Of a DNA stretch of 64,000 bases, positions 33,741-45,399 are shown piece by piece. The stretch covers positions 100,315,340 through 100,379,339 of the forward strand of contig OY829326.1 of assembly GCA_963691655.1 (NCBI GenBank). The letters run 5' to 3'. Origin of the DNA: Toxonevra muliebris. Taxonomy: Eukaryota; Arthropoda; Insecta; Diptera; Pallopteridae. The first letter of the stretch is position 1, and every line of letters begins with the position of its first letter. The notes beneath the pieces are model-generated. The model saw only the letters and a list, made by a program, of their open reading frames with translations. It searched no databases and was not told the DNA's origin. The position numbers and the translations under genes are program-made.

Positions 33741-36000
33741 ATAAAAGCGACTCATTTCAAAGCCATCAAACTTGACTACCAAAAAGTTTTCTTTTAATAT
33801 TTTGGTTGAATCAGCTACAATTTATTATGTTCTATCTTTAGTAGCAAATGGACATAAAAAACATCATAGATTGGGTATAACTTACCTTTTAGTTGAGATC
33901 TGTGTTTACCCCCATTTCCACTTGACAAGAGGCAACAACGTTATTGGCTCAATTGTCAAAGTGTAGAGCCCATTTTCGACATTCATATTGCCCGATACCA
34001 TTAGATATATATTAATTAAAAACAAGAACCATTGCGTGCTATTTGAAAAAAAAAAAATGTTTGGCACTTTTTTTCGGCCCATATGCTTTTTCTAAACTTT
34101 CAGATAAATCAATGCTTTTTTGATACTTCATTAGAAAAACGTTTCAAATCTTTTCCACTGGTTTTTTTCAGTTACCTGAGAATATACCTAAGTATATAAA
34201 TATAAAAGCCTATTTTTACTAATAATATTGTTACATTTCATTCTTTACTTTTACTTTATTTCAATTTCTTGGTATTTATTTATTTTTCATTTTAAGGTTT
34301 ATGTTACTGACAGGAAGGACACCATTTATTCATACACACAAAGGCACGCAGAAAAGCGGAAACGCGCGTGCAACTTGCAACAATATGAAGCTGGAAGATC
34401 CTAAACATATTATTCTTATGATTATTATGATTATTATTGTTATTATTATTATTGTGATGATGCTTATGTACCATCAAATTTCACAATACACTAAAGTACC
34501 ATGAGTATGAATATGAAAGTTAAACTAAAACAATCACATACTTATTAATGTGAGTATGTAAATTTAAATTCTTGGTTTTAAAGAATATGTTATATTATTG
34601 ATTATTTTCATTTATGGTTTATATACATGCATATGAGTACAAGTAAGGTTTAACGCTAACACATCAAGAAATTCAATTTGTCATTCTTTATGGATTTCGA
34701 AGTTAATTTAAGTCAGTGCAAACTTTCTACGAATGCCAAAATGAAGAAGAAGTAAAGTGCTATTTTGAAGTGTTTTCAAAAAATTCCAGGCCAGATATTT
34801 GTCTGTGGAGGACGACTCTAGTATAAGCTGTTCGAAATCGTTGACCGTCGATACGAAATAATTAATGCACTTATGTCAATATAAAAAATGCTTCTTTGTG
34901 ATTGATCTACCGTTTTAAGAAATGAATTGAATTTATTTGGAAATTAAATATGTGGAAAAGATAAAAAATTATGAGAATTAAAAATATGCAATAAAATTTT
35001 TTTGACTGTTTTTTTTTCAACCAATTTAGTGATACTTTGTTGGTCTCTCCGTATAGAAAATGCAATTAAGTTTCCAATAACATTTTAATTAAAAATTATT
35101 TGAATTTTATTACTTGTTTTATTCATGTACTTAGTAGTAATTTAGTTTTACCTAAAAACTTTACTTTCTTGTCATATTAAATTTGTTTATATATGAGCAA
35201 TATTTCATTTATTTTAATATAAATCAAATCAAATTTTCATACTTACTTAGAAACCAAATTCATTAAATAGTTTTATTTCATTTTATAATATGGAAAATGT
35301 GTAATGATATTGAATAAGAAAGACTATTTTTATTAATATTTTTACCGTCACTGCTAAAATTTACATACAAAATAAATATATAAATTAGTTTGTGTAATTA
35401 TTTCATTACTAGTACTGAGATATTTTAAATACATACATTTCTAAACTTTTAAAAAGAGCAACTAAAAATTCATTCCAATCTAAATAGTAAAGCAAAAAAA
35501 AAAGCCTCGTACTCGAAATTCGGTAAAGGTCAAATCGAAAGCGGAAAATCGTTTCAAAACTTTTAGTGTAAATCGATATTACTGCTCCTAACCCACGTAA
35601 ATACTATTCTTTCTACACATAAAAAATGTTATTTAAAGTTATAAGCTTTTATTTTTCATATTGCATAGTATTAATTTAAGTTTTTATAGTTTTATATATA
35701 ATAAAATTGCAAAAGTTTCAACACCTCCTAGTTTTACTGTACGTATGAGTAATATTTAATTGAGTATTTTTGTGAAATTTCATTTTCAGATATGCATATT
35801 GGCTTAAAAACATGTTTATGAAAGAATATTTAATAGACACTATAAAGCAGCAATACATGGAAATTTTTATATCACTGTACGTCAAAATTTAATTCAGCCG
35901 GCATACACTGCGTATGCGTTATATTTTTATGCCAATTTTTTTTTTGGTCATAGATAGTACCAAAGTAAGCAAAGAATGATAAAGAATGATACACTGAATT
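33741..36000. other. AT-rich gene-free stretch
   Basis: No supported gene. A GATTATTATTGTTATTATT microsatellite lies around 34418-34460. Confidence 0.45.
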
Positions 36001-36808
36001 TGCAAGTCGGTACAGTTTTATGCTGCGCAAGTGTGGGGTTACTCTTTGTTCGATGAAGTAGATAAACTTCAGCGCTATTTCATAAAAAGAATTTTATAAA
36101 TACCCGAATACACACCGAACTATGCACTAATGCTGGAAACAGGAGCAAAAGAAACTTATTTTTACACCCTGAGCTTACATATGAAATACATATACAAAAC
36201 TTTATACGAGTACAGCGCTAATAGGCTCCCTCATAAACTGTCCCGGATTTTAGTAAGAAAAAATCTGTTCTGGGTAAAGCAACTAAATAATTAAGTTCGG
36301 AGTTTGACCTCAAATTCGAAAACGTGGACGTGGCAGTAAATATATGGCACAATTTATGCACAGAGCTACTATGGAAATTAGAGCAGAAAAACTCGACGGA
36401 AACAAAAAAAAGGCCTTAGATAGCAATACAAGAATTTATAAACACTTAGATCATGGCAGTGGTTTTGCTTATATCAAAGAAGGGATACGAATAAGCGACA
36501 TATCCATAATTTTGAAGGCGCTTGCGATTTGCTAGCACTAAATTTTTTTTTTTTTTTTATTTTTTATTTCGAATTTTTTATTTTATAAGAATTTTACAAA
36601 ATATAATGCAATTAATAGAAAATAACAAAATACTTATGCCAAAGTCATACAATCCAAAAATTTTCGATTACAATTGCAACTAGTTCAATTCATTAACTAT
36701 CTAGCAATTTTCAGTTAAATTAATATAGTTAAATTTACCAATTAGTTGGTGTTGGAATTATCTTGTTAGATCACAAGGTTTCAATCTTTTATATCTTCGA
36801 TACAGGTT

Positions 36809-38140
36809 TTACGTATTTACAAGTATGGCTGCCTCTTCATTTATGTGAGTTCTTAGTCTCATTTCGTGTGATTTAGCAACTAGTTGAATTTCATCTTTGA
36901 CCATTTTGATGTTCAAGTCACGATGCAGATCAGAGTTTCGCACGTACCAAGGAGCATTGGTTATGCATCTCAATACCTTATTTTGGAATCTTTGGATAAT
37001 CAGGATTTGTGCGTTACTTGCACAACCCCAAAGTTGAATTCCGTAGAGCCAAATCGGCTTTAAGATTTGTTTGTAAATCATGAGTTTATTATGAATTGAT
37101 AAGACAGATTTCTTGCCAATTAGCCAGTAGATGCTTTGAAATTTTAGTTCAAGTTCCTCCTTTTTCTTTTTAACATGAGCATTCCAGCGAAGCTTTGCAT
37201 CGAGTGTCATACCGAAATATTTTGCAGTATTTGAGTGTGGTATTACATTGCCGTCAATATTCACGGGAAGGTGCTGTGCATTTATATTTGAGAAGTCGAC
37301 ATGTACTGACTTTGAGTTATTCAGTTTAAGGCGCCATTTCTTTGTCCAAGAAGATACGTTTGTTACTGCTGTTTGTAGAATACTTGTTGACTCTGCTTCT
37401 GTATTTCCAACTGCTATCAATGCAGTATCATCAGCGAATGTTGCTGTTGTATAATTCTCGTCAGTGGGGAGATCGCAAGTGTATAACAAGTATAATTGAG
37501 GACCTAGGACACTGCCTTGAGGTACTCCTGCTTTAATTGGCTTTAAATCAGAATAACAATCTTCTTGTTTAATTCGAAAATATCTTTCAGTTAAATATAT
37601 TTGCAGGATATTAACGTAAGCATTTGGCAATTTATTTTGCACTTTTTTGAGAAGGCCTTCGTGCCATACCTTATCGAAGGCTTGGGAAACATCAAGGAAA
37701 ACAACAGAACATATATTTTTTTCTTCCAAAGCTTTTTCTATAATCGCAGTGATTCTATGAATCTGATCAATCATTGAGTGTTTCGATCTAAACCCAAATT
37801 GATGAGGTGGTAAAATATTTCTTGTTTCGATAATGCCGTTCAGTCTTTTAATAAATAGTCGCTCGAATACTTTAGAAAGAATTGGTAAAAGCGATATAGG
37901 TCTGTATGAGGAAATTTCATGAGGATTTGATTTTTCCCCGGCTTAAGGATCATAATGACCTCTGCAATTTTCCAATGTATCGGAACATATTTCAAGTTTA
38001 AAACCGCATTCATTACTTGCGTCAGTTTGACAATGCCTTTATGTGGAAGTTTCTTTAGTACCTCTGCAGTTAGTAAGTCGTACCCCGGAGATTTTTTTGT
38101 TTTTTAAGTTATTTATTACCTGCTCAACTTCAACTTCAGT
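36809..38140 (-). pseudogene. Jockey ORF2 reverse transcriptase domain (3' part)
   Basis: This is the continuation of the Jockey ORF2 downstream of the nested LINE. From about 38140 the frame TETEVEVEQVINNLKNKKIS holds the start of the RT region, with frameshifts until 37774. A 321-codon open frame from there has VFLDVSQAFDKVWH (motif A), AGVPQGSVLGPQLYLLY (motif B) and the catalytic FADD (residues 113-116 of that frame), then KLNNSKS and GIQLWG. It ends at 36809. The 3' UTR and poly(A) follow to 36544. Confidence 0.88.
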
Positions 38141-38145
38141 TTCAG

Positions 38146-40625
38146 TTTTTTTTTTTTTTTTTTTTTTTTCGAACGAATCCCAGCGGACCCACTTACCCGC
38201 CCACCCGACCGAGGGGCACATCCGCAAAGCGAACGGATCGATGACCGAAACAGAAACAGCCCGGACTGCCTGTGTAACGCAACTCGTGAATGGGTGAAGT
38301 AATATATCCCAATGGTTTTCAAACAGCTACAGATTAGAATCATCAGCTGTTTAATCATTTAAGGAATTTAAAATTGCTTGTTTTATAGAAAATAAGGAAT
38401 CAGTTATATCAAATAAGCCATGTTGGTTGTTGAAATCATTGCACATGCAACGTAATGGATCATTTTGGGAATTCAGAATGAATGTCACCGTTCAGTAATT
38501 TAGTCATAAACATAACATTCAGCATAGTTCTTCTGCTGTCTAATGTCGGTAGGTCAATAAGTTTGAGACGATATATGTAAGAAGGTAAATTATGTAATGG
38601 GTTCCAACGTAAATTTCTTAACGCAAACAAGAGAAACTGTTTTTGAACTGACTCAAGTCTGTCTTTATAGCAATTATATTGAGGACTCCAAACTGTTGAA
38701 CCATACTCCAAAATAGGTCTTACCAGTGCCGTAAAAAGTGTTTTTGTTATATACGGATCACTAAATTCAATAGCCCATCTTTTAACGAATGCAAAAATTC
38801 CCTTTGCTTTATTAACACACATTGATTGATATGCAGATTAAAACGCAATTTAGGATCCATAACTATACCCAAATCAGTAAAAGTGTTCACTACCTCCAGG
38901 GTATAATCATTTATAAAGTAATGTGAAGGAATTGGCTGACGTCTCGAAAAGACCATAGACTTACATTTCTTTAAATTTAAAAACATTAAGTTTATCTGAC
39001 ACCAATGTGATAATGCCGTGAGGTCAGATTGAAGCAAATTGTACGCCTCATCAGAATAGTGTGAAATAAACAGTTTTACATCATCAGCATACATCAAAAT
39101 TTTTGAGTAACGGATAACAGATGGGAGGTCATTAATGTAAATAAGGAACAAAATGGGACCAAGATGACTACCTTGACGTACACCAGATGGAACTCCAATA
39201 GCGAATGATGTTGAGCCCTTGAACACCACTCTCTGATTTCTATTTCTTAAGTAAGAATTAATCCAATTTAACAGCAATATTGGAAAACCAAGTAAATCAA
39301 GTTTTTTAATTAGTAAATCGTGATTAACCTTATCAAACGCCTTACTGAAGTCGGTATATATTACGTCGGTCTGTAAGTTATTAGAAAATCTACTAATAAT
39401 GTGAGTAGTGAATTCCAAGAGATTTGTAACTGTAGACCTACCCTTAAGAAAGCCGTGCTGAAATGGGGAAATCAACGATCCAATAGAGTGCTTTAACTGA
39501 TTTGTAATGATTAATTCAAATAACTTTGGTATCACACTAAGTTTAGCTATACCGCGGTAGTTTGAAATATCGGATCTTGAACCACCCTTATGCAAAGGAA
39601 TTATAAATGATTCCTTCCACACACTGGGGAAAATACCTGAACGTAGTGAAGCATTAAAAATTTCGGAAAGTGGTATAAACAAAAACTCCGCACACATTTT
39701 TAAAATGCAGCTTGGAATTTCATCTGGTCCACAGGTATAGGCCAATTTTAGTGATTTAAGCTGATTAAAAACGTCAGTAGGAATAATAACCGGGCAACGA
39801 ATAGTGTGGAAATTAAGAGTTTCAAAGGGGTATGGTATGCGATCATCAATGCATTCATAGCAATATGTAGATTTGAAGTAACTGGCAAATAAATTAGAAA
39901 TAACAGTTTCGTTATCAGATACGCTATCATTAAATTTCATTGTAGATGGAAAATCATTAACTTTGCGTTTAGAATTTACAAAATTGTAAAAACTTTTAGC
40001 ATCATTGTTAATATCGAGTTTAATTTTATTAATATAATCATTGTAACACCCCTTACAAAGCACTTGGTACTTGTGACGTAATATAGAATAGTAGGAGTAA
40101 TCAGTTGAATTACCAGTACGTTTGTATCGTTTAAAGGCACGAGTTTTTGAATTCTTAAGTTTTTTTAATTCTTTTGTAAACCATACCGGACCGTGTGGAT
40201 TTAAAATTACTTTACATTTTGGAACATACATTTCGAAACCCTGGTAAAGAATGTTATTGAAATTCTGGATACTTTTATTAACATCATTACAATCAATACA
40301 TCAGTTAATATTAGATAGAAATTTATTTAATTTTGTGTAATTCGTTTTTTGGAAACAGAATTTTAAAGGGTTTGAATAAGTTATGTTGGTTCTTTTTTGG
40401 ATATTATTATTAGCAAACGTAGTTGATAATTCAATTGAAGGATGATATTTATCCTCAGGGATGGAGTAAGGTTCAGTGGCAGATAATGACATATTTGACG
40501 AATCATCAACAAAAATCAAGTCTAATGTTTTTCCATTTATATTCGATAAATTGTTTTTTTGGTATAAACCCAAATCAGCTATAAGATCTAGAAATTCATT
40601 AAAATTTTCGCGATTGGAACAAGGT
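38146..40625 (-). mobile_element. Second LINE (CR1/Jockey group) nested in the Jockey copy, 5' truncated
   Basis: A T-run of 24 at 38146-38169 is the poly(A) tail. A GC-richer 3' UTR runs from 38170 to about 38455. The 5' end at about 40625 begins in the last part of an endonuclease domain (NGKTLDLIFVDD). No clear TSD was found at the junctions, perhaps because both flanks are GAAG/CTG-like. The border at 40625 is approximate. Confidence 0.8.
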
Positions 40626-40630
40626 ATCAA
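38460..40630 (-). pseudogene. Nested LINE ORF2: endonuclease tail and reverse transcriptase
   Basis: One frame runs from 40630 to 38747 with a single internal TGA near 40300. The segment after it (from 40231) has 494 codons. RT motifs are GPDEIPSCILKMC, FKLIIPLHKGG-like IIPLHKGGSRSDISNYRGIA, YTDFSKAFDKVNH (residues 292-304), VRQGSHLGPILFLIYINDL (351-369) and the catalytic YADD (381-384). A 2-bp GT expansion near 38820 shifts the frame; the true continuation CVNKAKGIFAFVKRWA to LVRPILEYGSTVWSP and the stop at 38460 is in another frame. With only one stop and one 2-bp shift, it is the best-preserved LINE ORF here. Confidence 0.85.
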
Positions 40631-41871
40631 TGCAAGTTACAGCTTCTATTTCTGTGTTCTCTTCGTTCATTATATTATCGGACTCAATATTTGAACTACT
40701 ATCCTCAGTAATTGTGAAGATGTTTTCTAGTTGATTTGCGAATAACTCAGCTTTCTGCTGACTTATTTTAGCCCATTCATTGTGTTCGCTTTTAATTGGT
40801 GGAATTTGAGTCGCTGGTCTTTTAAGTCTATTTGTGCATTTCCATAGAGAATATTCTGTACTACGTTCGTTTGAAAGATTTTGTAAATACGAATTGAATG
40901 TTTCATTTTTGAATAGTTTTATTTTGAAGGTCAATTCTATGATAAGTTTATTTAATTTTTGCTTATCCGACGGTGACCTTGTTTGGTGCCATTTACGACG
41001 GGCTTTACGTTTATTTGAAATAAGCTTTAGTATTTCCTCAGGATAAGTATCCATATTAAACTTTTTTGCAATTGTTGGAGTACTTCTCCACGCAGCTTGC
41101 TGTATTAATTGTGAAAAATTCAGTACTTCCATTTCAAGAGTATCTATGTTATTAAGCTCAACTGTTGTATTTACTTGTTCATTTATTATATTTTGAAAGA
41201 ACTCCCAATCAGTGAGTTTATTGTAAAGGAATGCTGTGCTTTCTTTTTCGTTTATGTTTTCATTGAATGTTAGGTAAATGGGTGAGTGGTCCGAATTCAG
41301 ATCAAAACTTTCTTCAATTTTTACATATTGCATTGGAATACCTTTAACAATGAAAAAATCAATGAGATCAGGAGATTTTAGAGGATCGGTGGACCAATAC
41401 GTAGGCTTACGTGTAGATAAAGGATTACTTCGGGTATCTTGGATGGCTTTTAGAAGCTCCCTACCTTTTGTGGTAATTAATCTGGAACCCCAGAATGTAT
41501 GTTTGGCATTAAAATCGCCACCAATAATAAATCGATTTTTGATTCTCATAAGGAACTCTTTATATTGCTCATATTTAATTATATGTCTCGGGGGACTATA
41601 GACAGCTGTCAACGATAACGGCATTTTATTTGTCCAAATGGTGACTGTCGTTGATTGGATATATTCTTCTGATATTTTATCTTCTTCGAAGTGTTTCAAA
41701 GTTTTTTTAATTATAACCGCACTTCCACCTCTAGCACAGTTCTGAGGATGAGTAGTGTGGTATATTTCATACTTCTTGAACCTTATGAAAGATTCTCTAG
41801 TGAAGTGAGTTTCCGATATTAGGCATACATCTATATTTTTGCTATTTAGGATTACTTCAACTTCATCTTGA
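40599..41871 (-). pseudogene. Jockey ORF2 endonuclease domain and linker (5' part)
   Basis: From 41871 the frame runs open through the AP-endonuclease-like domain. ISETHF near the start corresponds to the Glu-containing motif. GGDFNAKH (about 41520-41497) and SDHSP (about 41293-41279) are the later catalytic motifs. These cut target DNA to prime reverse transcription. A linker follows, and the frame is then broken by the nested LINE at about 40625. The open frame over more than 1.2 kb suggests fairly recent insertion. Confidence 0.88.
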
Positions 41872-42221
41872 TGCTAGCACTAAATGCTAATAACTTTGGA
41901 AACTTGTTGAAGAGCTGTACTTTATGCAACAGTGGAGAAGATGAAACAATGCAGTATTTTATTGCGAAGTGTCCAGTTCTTGTGGAGTTCAGAAAGAGAT
42001 ATTCTGGTAAATCAAATTTAAATAAGGAAGAAATAATAAATGCTCTTAATGGGGAAAATGGAAATTGGAAAAAATTTGTTAATTATTTATATACTGCTAT
42101 AAAATATAGAACGTTTTTAAAAGCAGAGTTTAATATGTTAAAATGGAATGTTAAATGTATCATGACAGACGACAAAAAAGTCATTGTCATTATTTTGTTA
42201 TTTAATTTAAATCAAAATGTA

Positions 42222-43494
42222 CTTATAACTCATGACGGAATTATTAAAGGTGATGTACGTAAACAGCCATCTCCTTCTATTTTGACAACATTCGCTCCCT
42301 TAGCAAATCAGTAATGCTTCTTTAAAAACATACGTTTTTATTTGCAAGAAAATTTTTAAAAAGTACTTAAATATTTTCTTTTATTAACAAAAAAAAGTAA
42401 GCAATAATTGGCCCTTTTTTAATCGTTTGTTGTTTCTCTTTTCTTTAAAAATTTAAATTTATTCGTTGTCAGAATATGCAGTTTAAATACAGATTGCGAA
42501 AGTACTTACTATTTACTTGTTATTTATTGACATATGCACATACTTATATCGCTAGCTTAGAGTGAAATGACGCTAAGTAAAGAAAGTTATTTGTCTCTTT
42601 TGTAAAATTTGAAAAAGTGGACTTAGCACTTTTTATTCTAAACTAGCAACATGTATGTATAGTATGTGAGTATATGCTTAATTAAATAATATGTTTTGTT
42701 CACAGCACGAAATACTGAAACTCTTACGGCTCGCGGAAATGTAGAAGCCGATGAAACCGAATGGCTCCGTCTTAACTCTGTGGAAGAACTTAAAAATTTT
42801 CTCACTGGGGATGAGATGGTTTTAGAGGATGAAACATTTTCCGGCGATGTTATGAATGAGAATGAAGATTTTGAGTGCCTCCATGAGGATGCATTAGAGT
42901 ATATATCAGGATATATTATAAGAAAATTAGGATTAAGAGAGTATTTGTCAAAAGAACCTACATACACGTTGATTAACGAAATTTCTAAAGGAGGTTTACT
43001 AAAACCTTCAACAGAATTTCTTACTCAAATTAAATCTTTAGAAAATTTTTTTTTCAAAATTCATTGGTAAAACTGTTGAGAGTTGCCAAAATTATCAAAC
43101 AAAATTATTAAAATGCACTGAAAATTTTAACGTACTTGATGCAGTAAAAAAAATTATTCTTTAAATATCGAATGCACTCTCGGATTAAGCATTTAAATAA
43201 GTGCATGAAAAATAAAACGATGAAAAAATACTTGTGTTTTTTATTTCAAAACATTAAACTGTCAGCTTTTTTACATAATATGATATGTTTATATTTTTAA
43301 TACTGAAAATGTCGTTTATGCATATTTTATTCGCGCGTAAAGTTTGTTGATATTTTTTCGTACGTTTTCACAAAAAGGCCTTAATTTATTCCCCAATTTC
43401 TGTACTTCCAAAATACAACATTGAGCTAAGGGAGTGTCAAAACTCGCCTGTCACCATTTACATCACCTTTAATAATTCCGTCATGCTTATAACT
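42222..43494 (+). mobile_element. P-element relic with terminal inverted repeats and TSD
   Basis: The left end CATGACGGAATTATTAAAGG (42231) and right end ending at 43485 are exact inverted copies for about 27 bp, resembling the canonical P-element terminus (CATGATGAAATAACATAAGG). Identical CTTATAACT flanks (42222-42230 and 43486-43494) fit the 8-bp P-type duplication plus one chance base. Inner inverted blocks containing TTTTGACA and CTCCCTTAGC follow both ends. Length is 1255 bp, far shorter than a full P element, so it is internally deleted. It sits in the tail of the plus-strand LINE. Confidence 0.88.
42706..43220 (+). pseudogene. P-element transposase C-terminal exon remnant
   Basis: A TTTTGTTCACAG acceptor ends at 42705. 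The open frame to 43070 has acidic sequence and then HEDALEYISGYIIRKLGL and ISKGGLLKPSTEFLTQIKSL, the pattern of the P/THAP9 transposase C-terminus (ALEYI-GYI, then SRGGL-P). A frameshift at IH (about 43065) cuts it off; the next frame continues GKTVESCQNYQTKLLK. A second shift near 43155 gives KYRMHSRIKHLNK, like the R-R-I-R-LN end of P transposases. The THAP and catalytic parts are absent. Confidence 0.8.
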
Positions 43495-43635
43495 GAATTT
43501 TTTGTTTTTGATTATGAGTTTAAATAAAATAAAAAGAATAATTCAAGGTTTGTTAACAGGCTTAATGAAACGTCGTTTTTTTTTTTTGTCAAAGTGATAA
43601 AGTAACTAAGTCGCAACAATGTATAAAGGGCAGGC

Positions 43636-43684
43636 AAATAATACGACCGTTTCGGAACCCGCCACGATTTTTCATCAGTGATCT
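43636..43684 (-). ncRNA. Degenerate hammerhead-like motif (tandem unit 1)
   Basis: Minus strand: AGATCA (43684-43679), intact CTGATGA (43678-43672), loop GTGGCG, GGTTCC, GAAA (43653-43650), and cleavage triplet GTA. Stem II has lost two pairs (AAAATC opposite GGTTCC) and stem I one. Probably weak or inactive. Confidence 0.5.
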
Positions 43685-44069
43685 TTGTGATGGTTCTTAC
43701 CCAGAAAACGTTACCCAGAATTACAAGGTTTTTGTTTTTCTGGGTAACTGTTCTTTATACTTATTTTTGTTGAAATTCTCATTGCAACTAGATATTTAAC
43801 AGTTAGTTAATAATTTGTCTAGTTGTAGAAATGAGAGAGAGAGCGTGTAATATTACACTGAAAAATGGTTTTTAGTAACATTTAACAGAATTGTTCTGAA
43901 ATCGTTTTATATATTATTATTAGAGACTATGAAACTGAAATCTAGTGGTTCATATTCCATAGTTTGACTTTACTTCATCAATACTTAACAGTTCAAGGTT
44001 TGTTAACGGGCTTAATGATACGTAATTTTTTTGTCAAAGTGATTAAGTCGCAACAATGTATAAAGGGTA

Positions 44070-44106
44070 GGAAAATCATACCACCACGATTCCTCATCAG
44101 TGATCT
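44070..44106 (-). ncRNA. Truncated hammerhead-like motif (tandem unit 2)
   Basis: Minus strand: AGATCA, CTGATGA (44100-44094) and GGAATC are intact, then the sequence diverges. The GAAA box and stem III are deleted, so it cannot be active. Confidence 0.5.
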
Positions 44107-44584
44107 TTGTGATGGTTTTTACTAGCATTTCAACATTCTATATAAGTGTTAGATATTTGAAAACGTTACCCAGAACTACAAGGTTTTTGTTTTCAAGTAT
44201 TTCCACTGAACATAAATGATGAATGAAACTAACACAACTGTTCTTTATACTTATTTTTTTGAACAAAACATATGAATGACTGAATGAATTTTTTTCAACA
44301 AAAATAAGTATGAAGAACAGTAAGGTCAAACTATAAAATATGAACAACTAGATTTCAGTTTCGTAGTCTCAAATAAAAATATATAAAAATAATAATAATA
44401 AAAAAATAGTGCCAAAGTATAAATCTATGAATATGTAAATGAAGATATATGTTAAGACATCTTCTGCTGTATTTATATTGAATACTTGATACTATCAAAT
44501 ATGTTAAGTTTTTTTGTCGAATAGCAAAGTTTGACGCTGAGTAGCTATACTCATTCCGCTCATTTATTAGGGTGGGTATACCTG

Positions 44585-44870
44585 CTTTAGACGATAAAAA
44601 CAGCAAGAAAGTCCTGGACCTGATAAACCAGTTTTCAAAACCCTTTCAGGCGAGAAGGGCAGCGAGCTCGGTTCACGAAACTCCTGAATGTGTCATTATG
44701 TTTTTTCACATAATTTGACTTGGATTTACATTGTAGAACTAGTTTTGATGTAATTGGAGGATTTATTGAAAGCTTAAATACATCTTGACTGTCACTGTAG
44801 AAGCAAATACTTGTTCTTTTATTTTCATCTGCTATGAGTAACATAATCCATCATTAGAAGATCCTAGGGA
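44585..44870 (-). pseudogene. RNase H fragment of the same LINE family as 14913-17800
   Basis: Minus-strand sequence aligns with 15360-15660 of the window, including the TGACTGTCACT region, the AAGGGCAGC block of the GNE motif and TTGGATTTACAATG-like strings. It is short and mutated. Confidence 0.65.
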
Positions 44871-44929
44871 GACTTTGGGAGTAACTCCTTTAAAAATGTA
44901 ATTAAAATTTTTTTTCCACTTTCGATTTT

Positions 44930-45260
44930 AAAGTCGCTTTCAGTTTCATTTCAAATTTCCTTCTATTTTTTTATTAATTTTTTGGTTAAACTTTTTTTTT
45001 GATTTATTTATCAATTATTAATTTTTTGATTAATCTTTTTTTCGATTTATTTATCAACTTTTGCTCAACTTTTTGTTTAGCTTCTCATCCAATTTCTGGT
45101 TTAACTTCCCATTAAACTTCTTATTAAATGTTTTGCTCTATTTTTTGTTCGAATTTTTGCTTAAATTCATGTTCAACTTTTTATTCAACCACTCTTTCAG
45201 TTTTTTAATCAACTTCCTGTTCAACTTTTTTGTTCAACTTTGGTTCAACTTATTTTTTAT
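44930..45260. repeat. TTCAACTTCTTGT-type minisatellite, cluster 4
   Basis: Repeats such as TTCAACTTTTTATTCAACC and TCAACTTCCTGTTCAACTT. The open frame on the plus strand is only Phe/Leu/Asn periodicity from the repeat. Confidence 0.65.
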
Positions 45261-45399
45261 CTTCTTAGTCATTCAAATTTGTGACGACATAAAATTATCA
45301 GTAATTTTAATCGCACAACCCTAAACCACTAGCACATATATGCCGTTAAAATATATATTAACATTTATATTTAAGTAATTATAATATATATATTTCACA

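Larger units (their letters stand above)
36530..41885 (-). mobile_element. Jockey-type LINE insertion, 5' truncated, with 14-bp TSD
   Basis: The 14-mer TGCTAGCACTAAAT is found at 36530-36543 and 41872-41885. A T-run at 36544 is the poly(A) tail of the minus-strand insertion. The inserted block is 5328 bp. Its 5' end (41871) starts inside the ORF2 endonuclease domain at QDEVEVILNSKNIDVCLISE, so it is 5' truncated. A second LINE of the same orientation is nested in it at about 38146-40625. Confidence 0.92.
36010..42200 (+). mobile_element. LINE 3' region on plus strand, split by a 5.3-kb LINE insertion
   Basis: Part 1 (36030-36543) reads QVWGYSLFDEVDKLQRYFIK, then NYALMLETGAKETYFYTLSL and CDLLALN. 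Part 2 (41872 to about 42150) resumes with LALNANNFGNLLKSCTLCNS and ends in the zinc-knuckle pattern CxxC-x-C (CTLCNSGEDETMQYFIAKCP). The frame continues exactly when the inserted block and one TSD copy are removed. Stops in part 1 show it is decayed. A P element interrupts its downstream end at 42231. Confidence 0.75.
43550..44405 (-). mobile_element. Tandem pair of hammerhead-bearing repeat units with foldback
   Basis: Two units start with TTCAAGGTTTGTTAAC at about 43552 and 43996, each followed by GCTTAATGA, GTCGCAACAATGTATAAAGG and a hammerhead-like core on the minus strand. Unit length is about 444 bp. The end of unit 1 (43747-43990) is partly repeated inverted at 44287-44400: an ACTGTTCTT-x-ATACTTATTTT block and a block containing AACTAGATTTCAGTTTC recur. 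This mix of direct and inverted repeats is reminiscent of Penelope-like element termini. No RT was found. Confidence 0.6.

Noticed and set aside
37248..37536. Plus-strand ORFs over the Jockey RT
   Set aside because: Antisense shadows of the minus-strand RT with FADD motif.
45061..45324. 87-codon Phe/Leu/Asn ORF
   Set aside because: Periodicity arises from the TTCAACTT minisatellite.
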